From: [Clostridium] aminophilum DSM 10710
Lineage (GTDB): Bacteria; Bacillota; Clostridia; Lachnospirales; Lachnospiraceae
Assembly: GCF_000711825.1 (NCBI RefSeq)
Contig: NZ_JONJ01000007.1
Span: forward strand, 112,586-176,585
DNA length: 64,000 nt
Reading direction: 5' to 3'
The notes beneath the pieces were generated by a model. That model saw nothing but the letters and a program-made list of their open reading frames with translations, was not told the origin of the DNA and ran no database searches. The translations under genes were made by a program, and so were the position numbers. Positions 45,565-54,133 of the stretch are shown here, piece by piece. The stretch's first letter is position 1. Each line of letters starts with the position of its first letter.

Positions 45565-46239
45565 TTACTCCCACCTTTTCTCCAATGCCGCCGCGAGCCG
45601 GCTGATCGGCCAGCAGACGATAAAATACAACAGCATCACAACCGCAAAAATACCGAAAGCCGCGTTCGGCGACGTCTTTCGGTTTGCCTCGATAATCTGC
45701 TGTCCGACTTTCAGAACCTCAACCATGCCGATCATCATGACAAGCGATGTCGTCTTGATCATTCTCGTGACCAGATTGATGGACAACGGAATCAGTCTTC
45801 GCACGGTCTGCGGCAAAATAACGTAAAAATATACCTGGAACTTATTCAGTCCGAGCGCATAGGCGGACTCGTACTGAATGACCGGAATACTCTTGATGCT
45901 TCCGCGCACCAGATCGCCCATCTCGGCCGTCCCCCAGAACACAAAAACGAGAATTGCCGAAATCTCCGCGGATATGTTGATTCCGAACACTCTCGTCGTT
46001 CCAAAATAGACGATGAACAAAAGCACCATCTGCGGCATGATCCGGACAATTTCCAGATAGATCCGCAAAACCGCCCGCAGCACCCGGTTTCGGGATGTCA
46101 TCAGCACGCCGATAAACAGTCCCAGAACAATGCTGATCAGGACAGAAATGATGCTGATCCGCACCGATACCCAGAGACCTCCGAGAATCCGCAGCATGTT
46201 GTTCCCCTTGAACAGGACATCAATCCCCAAACTCTGCAT
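45565..46239 (-). CDS. Polar amino-acid ABC transporter permease
   Basis: HisM-type inner-membrane permease, 224 residues, about five helices, EAA-loop ESAYALGLNKFQVYFYVILP. Start at MQSLGIDVLFKGNN behind AGGAGG, overlapping the 3' end of the preceding permease gene by 20 bases. Paired with the paralogous permease upstream. Confidence 0.92.
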   Translation of the reverse strand: MQSLGIDVLFKGNNMLRILGGLWVSVRISIISVLISIVLGLFIGVLMTSRNRVLRAVLRIYLEIVRIMPQMVLLFIVYFGTTRVFGINISAEISAILVFVFWGTAEMGDLVRGSIKSIPVIQYESAYALGLNKFQVYFYVILPQTVRRLIPLSINLVTRMIKTTSLVMMIGMVEVLKVGQQIIEANRKTSPNAAFGIFAVVMLLYFIVCWPISRLAAALEKRWE

Positions 46240-46882
46240 GACGAAGCCTCCTCTCCACAAAAGATCCCAGCAGCGAGACCGGCAGTAGCATGATCAGATA
46301 ATATACCGTCAGCAGGAAAAGACACTCCATCGTCTTTGCGTACATACCGATCAGATCTTTTGCCGTAAACATCAGATCCAGAAGACTGATGGTGGAAAAT
46401 ACCGACGTCTCCTTTAAAAGAAAGATCACATTGGCCATCAGTCCCGGAAAGCTGACCGCAATCGCCTGCGGCAGAATCACATGCAGCAGCACCTGCGGGC
46501 CGTTCATGCCCAGTGCAAGCGCACTTTCGGTCTGAATCCGGTCAATGGATTCGAATCCGCTTCGAATTGTCTCCGTCATATAGGCACCGCCGATCAGACC
46601 CAGTCCCAGAATTCCACATCCCTGCGCCGGAATCCGGATCCCGATTTTCGGAAGAGCGAAGTAAATAAAAAAAAGCTGCACCAGAAGCGGCGTATTGCGG
46701 AACACTTCTATATATGCAGCGATCACCTTTTTCAAAACCGGGATTTTAAAATGGAGGACTGCCGCTCCCGACAGCCCTATGATCAGGGCTGTCAGGATGC
46801 CGGCAAATCCAGTTTTTACTGTCAGCAAAAGTGCTTCATTATACAGCGGAAGATATGCTTTGAGCACATTGACATCCATCAT
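46220..46882 (-). CDS. Polar amino-acid ABC transporter permease
   Basis: Second HisQ/HisM-type permease, 220 residues, EAA-loop ESALALGMNGPQVLLHVILP. Its ATG overlaps the stop of the binding-protein gene (TAATG). Forms a heterodimer with the next gene product. Confidence 0.92.
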   Translation of the reverse strand: MMDVNVLKAYLPLYNEALLLTVKTGFAGILTALIIGLSGAAVLHFKIPVLKKVIAAYIEVFRNTPLLVQLFFIYFALPKIGIRIPAQGCGILGLGLIGGAYMTETIRSGFESIDRIQTESALALGMNGPQVLLHVILPQAIAVSFPGLMANVIFLLKETSVFSTISLLDLMFTAKDLIGMYAKTMECLFLLTVYYLIMLLPVSLLGSFVERRLRHAEFGD

Positions 46883-47823
46883 TACTGAACCTTTCCGCCT
46901 TCTGTCACCAGTGTATCCTCATAATCTTTTCCATAGGTATCGAGGAGAGTTGCCTCATAATCCGCGTGGAAGAATTTCTCCTTGCCAAGGGACTCGATCT
47001 CGCTGTTAAGCCAGGTAAGCAGTGTTTCATTTCCCTTGGTCACTGCCGGCGCGATGGTATCCGCATCGCCCAGAGACGGGATACCTACCGTATAGCCTTC
47101 ATTTTCCAGAGAAAATGCGATAACTTCTGTGTTGTCATTTGCCCATGCCACACCGTTCCGGTTCTCAAACGCGGTCTTGGCCTCCGCATAAGCGTCATAC
47201 TTCTGAAGCTTGATGTTCGGATAGTTCTTGGTCAGATAGGTCTCTGCGGTTGTTCCGGAGATGACAATCACCGGATCATCCGCGCCCACCTGGTCAAGGC
47301 TCTCCACAACCTTATCGGACGGGGAAACCACGCCGAGCGCCACATTCATGTACGGAAGCGCAAAATCAACCTCTTTCGCTCTCTCCTCTGTTACGGTGAA
47401 GTTCGCAAGAATGATATCTACTTTTCCGGTCTGCAGATACTCAATGCGGTTTGCGGCCTCGGTGGAAACATAATTGATATCCACGCCGAGATCTTTGCCG
47501 AGACGCTCTGCCAGATATACATCGTATCCGGCATAGTTGCCGTTCTCATCCACATATCCGAACGGGCTCTTATCGGAGAAAACGCCGATGTTGATGGATC
47601 CGCTCTGCTTGATCTCGTCGAGTGTGCGGAACTTCTGATCCTTCGCCGCATCGGTGCTCTCCTTCGCATCCGGTGCTGCCTGGGTTTCGGAAGCTGCTGC
47701 CGCGGTGGTCCCGGCTGCCGTGCTCTGCGCCGCAGAGGATGAAGAGCAGCCTGCCAGCGCTCCTCCGATCAGAAGCATGGATGCCGCGAGTGTTGTGATT
47801 TTTCTTACAAGTGCCTTTTTCAT
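46882..47823 (-). CDS. Amino-acid-binding lipoprotein of ABC transporter
   Basis: Extracellular receptor, 313 residues. Lipoprotein signal MKKALVRKITTLAASMLLIG ends at the LAGC lipobox, followed by an Ala/Ser/Thr linker and a family 3 solute-binding domain (GYVDENGNYAGYDVYLAERL, YLQTGKVDIILANFTVTEER). Because it follows metY in the same transcription unit, a sulfur amino acid such as cystine, cysteine or methionine is the likely ligand; the sequence alone does not prove it. Confidence 0.92.
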   Translation of the reverse strand: MKKALVRKITTLAASMLLIGGALAGCSSSSAAQSTAAGTTAAAASETQAAPDAKESTDAAKDQKFRTLDEIKQSGSINIGVFSDKSPFGYVDENGNYAGYDVYLAERLGKDLGVDINYVSTEAANRIEYLQTGKVDIILANFTVTEERAKEVDFALPYMNVALGVVSPSDKVVESLDQVGADDPVIVISGTTAETYLTKNYPNIKLQKYDAYAEAKTAFENRNGVAWANDNTEVIAFSLENEGYTVGIPSLGDADTIAPAVTKGNETLLTWLNSEIESLGKEKFFHADYEATLLDTYGKDYEDTLVTEGGKVQ

Positions 47824-47874
47824 AATTGCTTTGTTCTCCCTGTTGATTGTTTTTCTTTTCCGTGATGTTTACGG

Positions 47875-49161
47875 TCACACGGAAGCAACCGCTGCAAATC
47901 CTTTTTCCAGATCGGCGATGATGTCATCGACATGCTCTGTTCCGATGGAAAGACGGATCGTGCTCTGTGTAATACCCTGATCCGCCAGCTCTTCATCATT
48001 CAGCTGAGAATGAGTCGTGGACGCCGGGTGGATCACAAGGCTCTTCACGTCGGCAACATTTGCCAGAAGCGAGAAGATCTCCAGATGATCGATGAATGCC
48101 CATGCCGCCTCTTTTCCGCCCTTGATCTCAAAGGTGAAAATGGATGCGCCGCCGTTCGGGAAATATTTCTCATACAGCGCGTGATCCGGATGATCCGGAA
48201 GAGACGGATGATTCACTTTCTCCACTTTCGGATGCTTTGCCAGATACTCTACCACCTTTTTGGTGTTCTCCGCATGACGGTCCAGACGAAGTGAAAGCGT
48301 CTCAACTCCCTGAAGAAGAAGGAAGGCGTTGAACGGTGAAATCGCCGCTCCGGTATCTCTCAGGAGAATTGCACGGACGTAGGTGACAAATGCTGCCGGT
48401 CCGACTGCGTCATAGAACGAAATTCCGTGGTAGCTCGGATTCGGCTCCGCGATATTCGGGTATTTTCCGCTCGCTTTCCAGTTGAATGTTCCGCCATCGA
48501 CAATAATGCCGCCGAGCGTGGTTCCGTGACCGCCGATAAACTTGGTTGCGGAGTGAACAACAATGTCCGCTCCGTGTTCGATCGGACGAATGAGATACGG
48601 TGTGCCGAACGTGTTGTCGATCACCAGCGGAAGGCCGTGTTTATGGGCAATCTCTGCAATCGCGTCGATATCCGGAATGTCACTGTTCGGATTGCCGAGC
48701 GTTTCCAGATAGACCGCTCTGGTATCTTCCTGAATCGCATTTTCCACTTCTTCCAGATTGTGGGCATCCACAAAGGTGGTCTTGATCCCGTACTGGGGAA
48801 GCGTATGGGACAGAAGATTATAGCTACCGCCATAGATGGTCTTCTGTGCAACGATATGTCCGCCGTTGGCTGCAAGAGCCTGTACCGTATAAGAAATCGC
48901 CGACGCTCCGGATGCCACCGCCAGTGCAGCGCTTCCGCCTTCCAGTGCGGCAATTCGTTTTTCCAGTACATCCTGTGTGGAGTTGGTCAGTCTGCCATAG
49001 ATGTTTCCGGCATCTGCCAGACCAAAGCGGTCTGCCGCATGCTGGCTGTTGCGGAATACATAAGAGGTTGTCTGATAAATCGGAACCGCTCGCGAATCGG
49101 TTGCCGGATCCGGCTGTTCCTGTCCCACGTGCAGCTGAAGTGTTTCAAAACGATATCCCAT
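47875..49161 (-). CDS. metY: O-acetylhomoserine sulfhydrylase
   Basis: PLP enzyme making homocysteine from O-acetylhomoserine and sulfide; 428 residues, the length typical of MetY rather than the 380-400 of MetB or MetC. The PLP lysine is in VVHSATKFIGGHG, and PIYQTTSYVFRN with GRLTNSTQDVLEKRIAALEG are family motifs. AAGGAG precedes the ATG. Heads an operon with an amino-acid ABC importer; its product is the substrate of MetH encoded upstream in the window. Promoter TTGACA-17-TATCAT lies 47 bases before the start. Confidence 0.94.
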   Translation of the reverse strand: MGYRFETLQLHVGQEQPDPATDSRAVPIYQTTSYVFRNSQHAADRFGLADAGNIYGRLTNSTQDVLEKRIAALEGGSAALAVASGASAISYTVQALAANGGHIVAQKTIYGGSYNLLSHTLPQYGIKTTFVDAHNLEEVENAIQEDTRAVYLETLGNPNSDIPDIDAIAEIAHKHGLPLVIDNTFGTPYLIRPIEHGADIVVHSATKFIGGHGTTLGGIIVDGGTFNWKASGKYPNIAEPNPSYHGISFYDAVGPAAFVTYVRAILLRDTGAAISPFNAFLLLQGVETLSLRLDRHAENTKKVVEYLAKHPKVEKVNHPSLPDHPDHALYEKYFPNGGASIFTFEIKGGKEAAWAFIDHLEIFSLLANVADVKSLVIHPASTTHSQLNDEELADQGITQSTIRLSIGTEHVDDIIADLEKGFAAVASV

Positions 49162-49207
49162 ACTGTGCTCCTTCCCCCTGTCCTCTCTGAAAAAATAAGT
49201 TGTTGCT

Positions 49208-49236
49208 ATGATAATCTATATATCCTACTATGTCAA
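49208..49236 (-). promoter_or_regulatory. Promoter of the metY operon
   Basis: On the minus strand a perfect TTGACA (49231-49236) and TATCAT (49208-49213) are exactly 17 bases apart. CATAG half-sites overlap both hexamers, which suggests control by the LysR-type protein encoded upstream or a relative. Confidence 0.85.
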
Positions 49237-49261
49237 TATGTATTATCGGCCTTATTTTTTA

Positions 49262-49666
49262 TCGTCTGCGATAAGCAAAGCCGAATTGCCGAGCACAAAA
49301 TCGGAACAAAGTCCGCAAGCGTACTTCGGCTCCCCGTCCCTTTACTCCTGAGGGGCGCTTGCGAACTCTGCGCGCCGCCTCGAATCACCGCGAGGTGACA
49401 GAACAAAGTCCGCAAGCGTACTTCGGCTCCCCCATCCCCTCAGTCCTGAGGGGAGCCCCGCGGACTTTGCGCGCCGCCGCTGGTCACCGTTAGGTGACAG
49501 CTTCCTTGGCGAAGCTCTTAGCGAGGTCTTTTCGAGCTTAGTGCGTGCCATGGAAATTCACTTAGCGAGGTTTTCTCGAGCTTAGTGAATTTGCTTACAG
49601 CGGCGTGCGCATCCTCGCGGAGCGTTTTTATTTCCTAGGGAATTTCGGAGAAATTTCCTAGGAAAT
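49262..49666. repeat. Composite repeat island between lysR-type gene and metY
   Basis: Two direct copies of a 97-bp unit (49304-49400 and 49401-49500) start with GAACAAAGTCCGCAAGCG, contain the hairpin CCCCTCA-GTCC-TGAGGGG (degenerate in the first) and end with GTCACC/GGTGAC hairpins. After them CTTAGCGAGGT plus TCGAGCTTAGTG occurs twice, then a TTTCCTAGG/CCTAGGAAA hairpin (about 49630-49666). No gene is present. Confidence 0.85.
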
Positions 49667-49706
49667 AAAAAAAAGAGGGGGTCCGGATTCACTCCGAACC
49701 CCCCTC
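49667..49706 (-). terminator. Terminator of the LysR-type gene
   Basis: A GAGGGGG-rich 13-14 base stem (49675-49687 with 49693-49706) followed on the minus strand by eight T residues. Confidence 0.9.
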
Positions 49707-49723
49707 TTCGACGGATTTTCATT

Positions 49724-50632
49724 TCAAACCTGAAAATCTTTATAATTCTCCAGCCTGCTGATAAAATATTTTGCCATATCCGACAGTTCCCCCGATTTGC
49801 GGGTGATATATCCAAAGGTCAGCGGTTCCTCCTCCTTCAGCTTGACCGAGTGGATTCCGCTGGCGGACGCGCTGATGCCGAGCATTCCCGCGCCGACCGC
49901 GTAGGCATTCAGCCCGTTGATCATTTCCACCGAGGTAGCGCGCTCATTCACATGAATAATTTTCCGGTAATCATATGTGGCCAGCGCCTCCTCCCGGTAA
50001 TAGAACGACGTATTGTCCCCCTGCGTAAAGATGATGCAGGGATAATCCTGAAGTTCCTCCAGCGAGACTTCCTTCCGGTCCGCCAGCGGATGACACCGGG
50101 CAAGATACGCGTAAGTGTCACGCTTAAAGATTTCATGGAACTTCAGGGAGGCATCGGAAAACGCCTTTTTAAATATGCGCTTGTTGAAATCACTGAACGC
50201 GATCAGACCGACCTCGCTCTTCATCGTCTTTACATCTTCGATAACCTGACTGGTCTGGGTCTCCCGGATGTAGAACTGGTATTCCTCCGGATCAAACGCC
50301 TTCACCGTATCGATAAACGCATCGACCGCAACGGCGTAATGCTGAAGGGATACGGAAAATGTCGCCCTCTCCGACCGGGAATTCAGATATTTTTCTTCCA
50401 CCTTTTCAAACTGTTCCACTGCGCCCCGCGCATAGCCGATAAACGATGCTCCGGCTGCGGTCGTCACTACACCGCTGTGAACTCTCTCAAAAATCGCAAA
50501 ACCAAGCTCTTTTTCCAGATCCTTCACCGCGCTGGACAGTCCCGGCTGAGAGACGTAAAGCCGGTCAGCCGCCTTTCGCATGGAACGTTCTTCATCGATG
50601 GCAATCACATACTTCAACTGTAAAATCGTCAC
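49724..50632 (-). CDS. LysR-family transcriptional regulator
   Basis: 302 residues with the N-terminal winged helix (SMRKAADRLYVSQPGLSSAVK) and a C-terminal co-inducer domain. I choose a GTG start giving MTILQLKYVIAIDEERSMRK, because GGAG lies 6 bases before it and it matches the family N-terminus; a TTG four codons upstream has no ribosome binding site. It lies just upstream of metY on the same strand, so control of sulfur amino-acid genes (CysB/CmbR style) is likely, though not shown. Has its own terminator. Confidence 0.9.
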   Translation of the reverse strand: MTILQLKYVIAIDEERSMRKAADRLYVSQPGLSSAVKDLEKELGFAIFERVHSGVVTTAAGASFIGYARGAVEQFEKVEEKYLNSRSERATFSVSLQHYAVAVDAFIDTVKAFDPEEYQFYIRETQTSQVIEDVKTMKSEVGLIAFSDFNKRIFKKAFSDASLKFHEIFKRDTYAYLARCHPLADRKEVSLEELQDYPCIIFTQGDNTSFYYREEALATYDYRKIIHVNERATSVEMINGLNAYAVGAGMLGISASASGIHSVKLKEEEPLTFGYITRKSGELSDMAKYFISRLENYKDFQV

Positions 50633-50679
50633 TTGTTTCTCCAAAGCAATGCAAATAATTCAACACAAAATTACATCGT

Positions 50680-50715
50680 TTTCACTATAGCACAAAGTCT
50701 ATCATTTCACTATAG
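50680..50715 (-). promoter_or_regulatory. Direct repeats upstream of the LysR-type gene
   Basis: CTATAGTGAAA occurs twice on the minus strand (50680-50690 and 50705-50715), 25 bases apart, with an ATAG-N8-CTAT dyad between them. They may be autoregulatory sites; CTATAGT also resembles a -10. Confidence 0.5.
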
Positions 50716-50745
50716 TTTTTCTCTGCACCGCTCCGAAAAACGCAG

Positions 50746-52371
50746 TTAATTGCTCAGCACCGTTATGACGATCGGAGAGAGTCCGGCTTTCCGGATCTTG
50801 TCGAGATCGACTTCCATAACCGCCTGACCGGCGACAACATTCTCTCCCTCTTTCACCAACGGACAGAGTCCGTCTCCGTTCAGTGTAAAGGTGTCGATTC
50901 CGACCAGAAGAATGATCTCCATACCGTCATATGACCGGAATGTCAGCGCATGATTGGTATCGGCAATCTCAGACACCTCACCGTCAACCGGTGCAAGGAT
51001 ATGTCCGTTTTCCGGCATGATACCGATACATTTCCCGATTACACCGGATGAGAACATGATGTCCGGGATCTGGTTCATGGGAACCGTCTCTCCGTCCGCC
51101 GATGCCGCAATGGACAGTCCGGCCTGTCCATGTTCTTTTGCTCCTGTCAGCGGCATTCCCGCCTTCACGCTCCGCGGTTTTCTTCTGCTGAGACGGGCAA
51201 ATGCCGATGACCGCCAGAAGGAAGCCTGATCCGCGGAAAGCAGATTCTCCGTATTCAGTTCTTCTTCCCGGTAGAACAGATTGGTAACCGCATATCCGCC
51301 CAGATAGCTGATCCCAAGACCGATCAGATAGAACAGAATGCTCCTCACGCTTCCGCCTTTTCCCGCCGTCATCATGAACGCGCCCAAAAGACCGGACGGT
51401 CCCCAGCCGGTGGAGGCCACCTGCGTCAGCATTGTAAATGCGCCGCCAAAACCGGCACCGAGTCCCGCGGTGAGAAACGGTCTTCCGAGAGGAAGCGTGA
51501 CACCGTAGATCAACGGCTCACCGACTCCCATGAGTCCCGCAGGCAAAGCGCCGGCAATCACCGCACAGAAATCGATATTTCCGGCCTTTTTCGCCTTCTT
51601 CCAGAGCGCGAAAGCCGCTCCGACCTGTCCAGCTCCCGCCATGGCCAGTGCCGGGTAGAGCGTCACATATCCCAGCTCCTCCAGCTGTACGCTGTAAAGA
51701 GCGATCAGGCCGTGGTGCATGCCGGTGGCCACCAGCGGAAGAAAGCACGCCGCGGCGAGATAGCCGGAAATCGTTCGGATAAAAATATCCTGGGACAGGC
51801 ATGCCCGCCCGAACAGCCAGACGATTCCTTCCGAGATATACCCGTACAGCGGCATAATCAGAACAATATACGGAATCAGGCAGACAATTATGGTGATTAC
51901 CGGAGTAAAGACGACATCGACCGCCCTTGGCATCAGTGACCGGATTGCCTTTTCCACATTCGCGATCAGGATCGCGCCCACAATCACCGCCAGCACTCCG
52001 CCTTTTCCGCTTCGGAGAACGGAATCCAACGGGACCGCATCGTTATACAGTCCCAGAATGGAGGAAATGACATTGATCCCCTCCATGGACGTGATCATTC
52101 CGAGCATTCCGCCCAGGATCGGTGTGCCGCCGAACTGTTCGGATGCCCGATACCCCGCCCAGGCTGTCAGAAATGTCATGACAGACGCATTGATCATCGA
52201 CAGAATCTGATAGATAAACTGCCAGACTCTCTTGTCGGCAAACCCCGGCACGGTCTGACTGATCAGAGATGCCACGCCGCCGCACAGTCCTGCGCAGATG
52301 ATACCCGGAAGCAACGGGATGAAGATGTCTTCGATTGTTTTCAGCCCGTTTCGTAAACCGTGCTTTTTCAT
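50746..52371 (-). CDS. PTS EIIC-EIIA protein lacking IIB and the catalytic IIA histidine
   Basis: 541 residues. Residues 1-370 are a glucose-superfamily EIIC (about ten helices, VGEPLIYGVTLPLGRPF), 400-541 an EIIA-Glc-like domain (APVDGEVSEIADTNHALTF). Compared with E. coli EIIA-Glc, the auxiliary H75 is kept (H474) but the phosphorylated H90 in V-H-F-G-I-D-T is Leu489 (ILLVGIDT). No IIB domain or its cysteine is present. Phosphotransfer through this protein as written seems impossible, so it may depend on other subunits, act as a facilitator or sensor, or be decaying, although the frame is intact. GGGAGG precedes the ATG. It starts 22 bases after a SpoIIE-type phosphatase gene. Confidence 0.85.
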   Translation of the reverse strand: MKKHGLRNGLKTIEDIFIPLLPGIICAGLCGGVASLISQTVPGFADKRVWQFIYQILSMINASVMTFLTAWAGYRASEQFGGTPILGGMLGMITSMEGINVISSILGLYNDAVPLDSVLRSGKGGVLAVIVGAILIANVEKAIRSLMPRAVDVVFTPVITIIVCLIPYIVLIMPLYGYISEGIVWLFGRACLSQDIFIRTISGYLAAACFLPLVATGMHHGLIALYSVQLEELGYVTLYPALAMAGAGQVGAAFALWKKAKKAGNIDFCAVIAGALPAGLMGVGEPLIYGVTLPLGRPFLTAGLGAGFGGAFTMLTQVASTGWGPSGLLGAFMMTAGKGGSVRSILFYLIGLGISYLGGYAVTNLFYREEELNTENLLSADQASFWRSSAFARLSRRKPRSVKAGMPLTGAKEHGQAGLSIAASADGETVPMNQIPDIMFSSGVIGKCIGIMPENGHILAPVDGEVSEIADTNHALTFRSYDGMEIILLVGIDTFTLNGDGLCPLVKEGENVVAGQAVMEVDLDKIRKAGLSPIVITVLSN

Positions 52372-52393
52372 AGTACAACCTCCCGCTGTCTCT

Positions 52394-53665
52394 TCACACC
52401 GTTATCCCGTTCTTCCCGTGATAGCGCAGGAACAGCATCGTGATATCATCAAACTGCTCTGCACCGTCCACGAAGCGATTGATGTCATCCATCATGTTTT
52501 TCAGAACCTGCTCCGGCTCCGCGTCCGGTTCCCGGTTCAGCGCCTCGATCATGCGCTCCGGTCCGTACAGTTCGTTATTCCGGTTCGTCGCTTCCGCAAC
52601 ACCGTCCGTGTACACAAAGAAGCTGTCTCCCGGATCAAGGTGAAACTCATGCTGTTTGAATTTCAGTCCCTGCATGGTACCGACCGGCATCGAATGCTTA
52701 TAGATCTCCAGCTCATAATCGCCGCCGGCCTTCCGAAGGGCCGGATGTTCATGGCCTGCATTCGCCGCAAATCCCTTTCCGGATGAAAGTTCCAGCGACG
52801 CTGCCCATACCGTGACAAAGAAATCCTCTTCATTGTTCTCACAGATCAGGTTGTTCGCATTCTCCAGCGCCTCCGACGGAGTCATCCCATTCTGAAGACC
52901 GTTTTTGATCAGAACGCGCGCCACCATCATCAGCAGCGCCGCCGGAACGCCCTTTCCGGAAACATCGGCAATGACAAGCCCGATATGATCGTCATCAATC
53001 ATAAAAAAGTCGTAGAAGTCGCCGCCGACCTCCTTCGCGGGATTCATGCTGGCCGCCAGACTGAATTCCTTCCGCGTGGAAACGGGCGGACACAGTCTCG
53101 GAAGCTGACTGGCCTGGATCTTGCTGGCCATATCCAGTTCCGCGTCGATACGCTCTTTTTCCGCAGTCACCTTTTTGATCTGGTCAATGTAGAGAACCAT
53201 CCGGGCCGACTGCTTGGCAAAGGATTCCGCCAGAACTTCAATTTCATCACCGGTCCGGTATACATCTTCCATCTTAAACTGCTGATGTCGGATGCCAAGG
53301 GACGCAACCCTTCTGGTAATGGTATTGAGCGGCTCAATGATCCGCCCGGTGATCGAATACGCCGAGATCATGCCGGCCGCGACAATGAAAACAACCAGAA
53401 GCAGAAGAATATTGCGGGCGTGAAACATCTCATTACGGAATTTGCTCACCGCCCCGCCCCGGATCTCTTCATTGCGATCCGGAAGGCCGTTCTCCTCATA
53501 TTGCTGTTCCTGTGTCTCATAGGTTTCATCCACCAGCCGTTCCACCCTGTTGGACTGATATAAAAATACCGCCGTATAGGATGCAATGATCATGACAATC
53601 GTCACCAGCATCATGCTGAATATTTTATGCCGGATACCGCCGTTCATGAAAAAAAATGTTTTCAC
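52394..53665 (-). CDS. Membrane-bound HAMP/SpoIIE-type serine phosphatase
   Basis: An RsbU/SpoIIE-like PP2C phosphatase, about 423 residues. Two helices (about 13-33 and 82-104) flank a short 50-residue extracytoplasmic loop, then a HAMP domain (GRIIEPLNTITRRVASLG), a linker helix, and the phosphatase with metal Asp residues in KEVGGDFYDFF, VIADVSGKGVPAAL, FVYTDGVAEA and FDDITML. I choose GTG at 53665, since GGGGGAGG lies 7 bases upstream; an ATG nine codons up has no such site. Such enzymes dephosphorylate anti-sigma-factor antagonists. No STAS-domain gene is adjacent, but an anti-sigma-type ATPase domain is encoded at 61.5 kb. Probably cotranscribed with the PTS-like gene. Confidence 0.88.
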   Translation of the reverse strand: MKTFFFMNGGIRHKIFSMMLVTIVMIIASYTAVFLYQSNRVERLVDETYETQEQQYEENGLPDRNEEIRGGAVSKFRNEMFHARNILLLLVVFIVAAGMISAYSITGRIIEPLNTITRRVASLGIRHQQFKMEDVYRTGDEIEVLAESFAKQSARMVLYIDQIKKVTAEKERIDAELDMASKIQASQLPRLCPPVSTRKEFSLAASMNPAKEVGGDFYDFFMIDDDHIGLVIADVSGKGVPAALLMMVARVLIKNGLQNGMTPSEALENANNLICENNEEDFFVTVWAASLELSSGKGFAANAGHEHPALRKAGGDYELEIYKHSMPVGTMQGLKFKQHEFHLDPGDSFFVYTDGVAEATNRNNELYGPERMIEALNREPDAEPEQVLKNMMDDINRFVDGAEQFDDITMLFLRYHGKNGITV

Positions 53666-53705
53666 CTTTGCTGCCTCCCCCTCAGAAGTCATCCCGTGTA
53701 TTGCA

Positions 53706-54074
53706 TCAGATATGACAGAGATCGATCAGAAGACCGGTCGGAGAAATCAAAAAAACATATTTTCCGCAGGGCGGAGTATTGAGAATGAAATCCCCGGTCT
53801 CTCGAAATCCTTTCCCGATCAGATACTGATATGTTGCATCAAAATCATCGGTATTCATTCGAATCGCGGTGCAGTCCCTGTCACCCGGCATCCTCTCTGC
53901 CTCGATCACATCGACAGAAAATCCGTTGCAGTCTTTCATTCGGATTGCGTAGAAGGAAAATGTTCCCGATCCGTTGTTATCTGGAATCTGTTCAAATCCG
54001 AGTGCTTCAAACAGTTTGATTGCGCTGTATGCATCTTTTGAGATAATCTGCGGATAAAATGCGGTAATCTTCAT
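53706..54074 (-). CDS. VOC-family (glyoxalase-like) protein
   Basis: 122 residues, same fold and similar sequence as the protein at 37287-37661: ITAFYPQIIS, AIRMKDCNGFSVDV, AIRMNTDDFDATYQYLIGKG, VFLISPTGLLIDL. Substrate unknown. AGGAGG precedes the ATG. The phosphatase gene starts 41 bases beyond its stop. Confidence 0.85.
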   Translation of the reverse strand: MKITAFYPQIISKDAYSAIKLFEALGFEQIPDNNGSGTFSFYAIRMKDCNGFSVDVIEAERMPGDRDCTAIRMNTDDFDATYQYLIGKGFRETGDFILNTPPCGKYVFLISPTGLLIDLCHI

Positions 54075-54133
54075 TGGTGTTCCTCCTGTTCTTAATGCTC
54101 TGCCGCGGAATGGCGATGGATGATCCGACGGAG

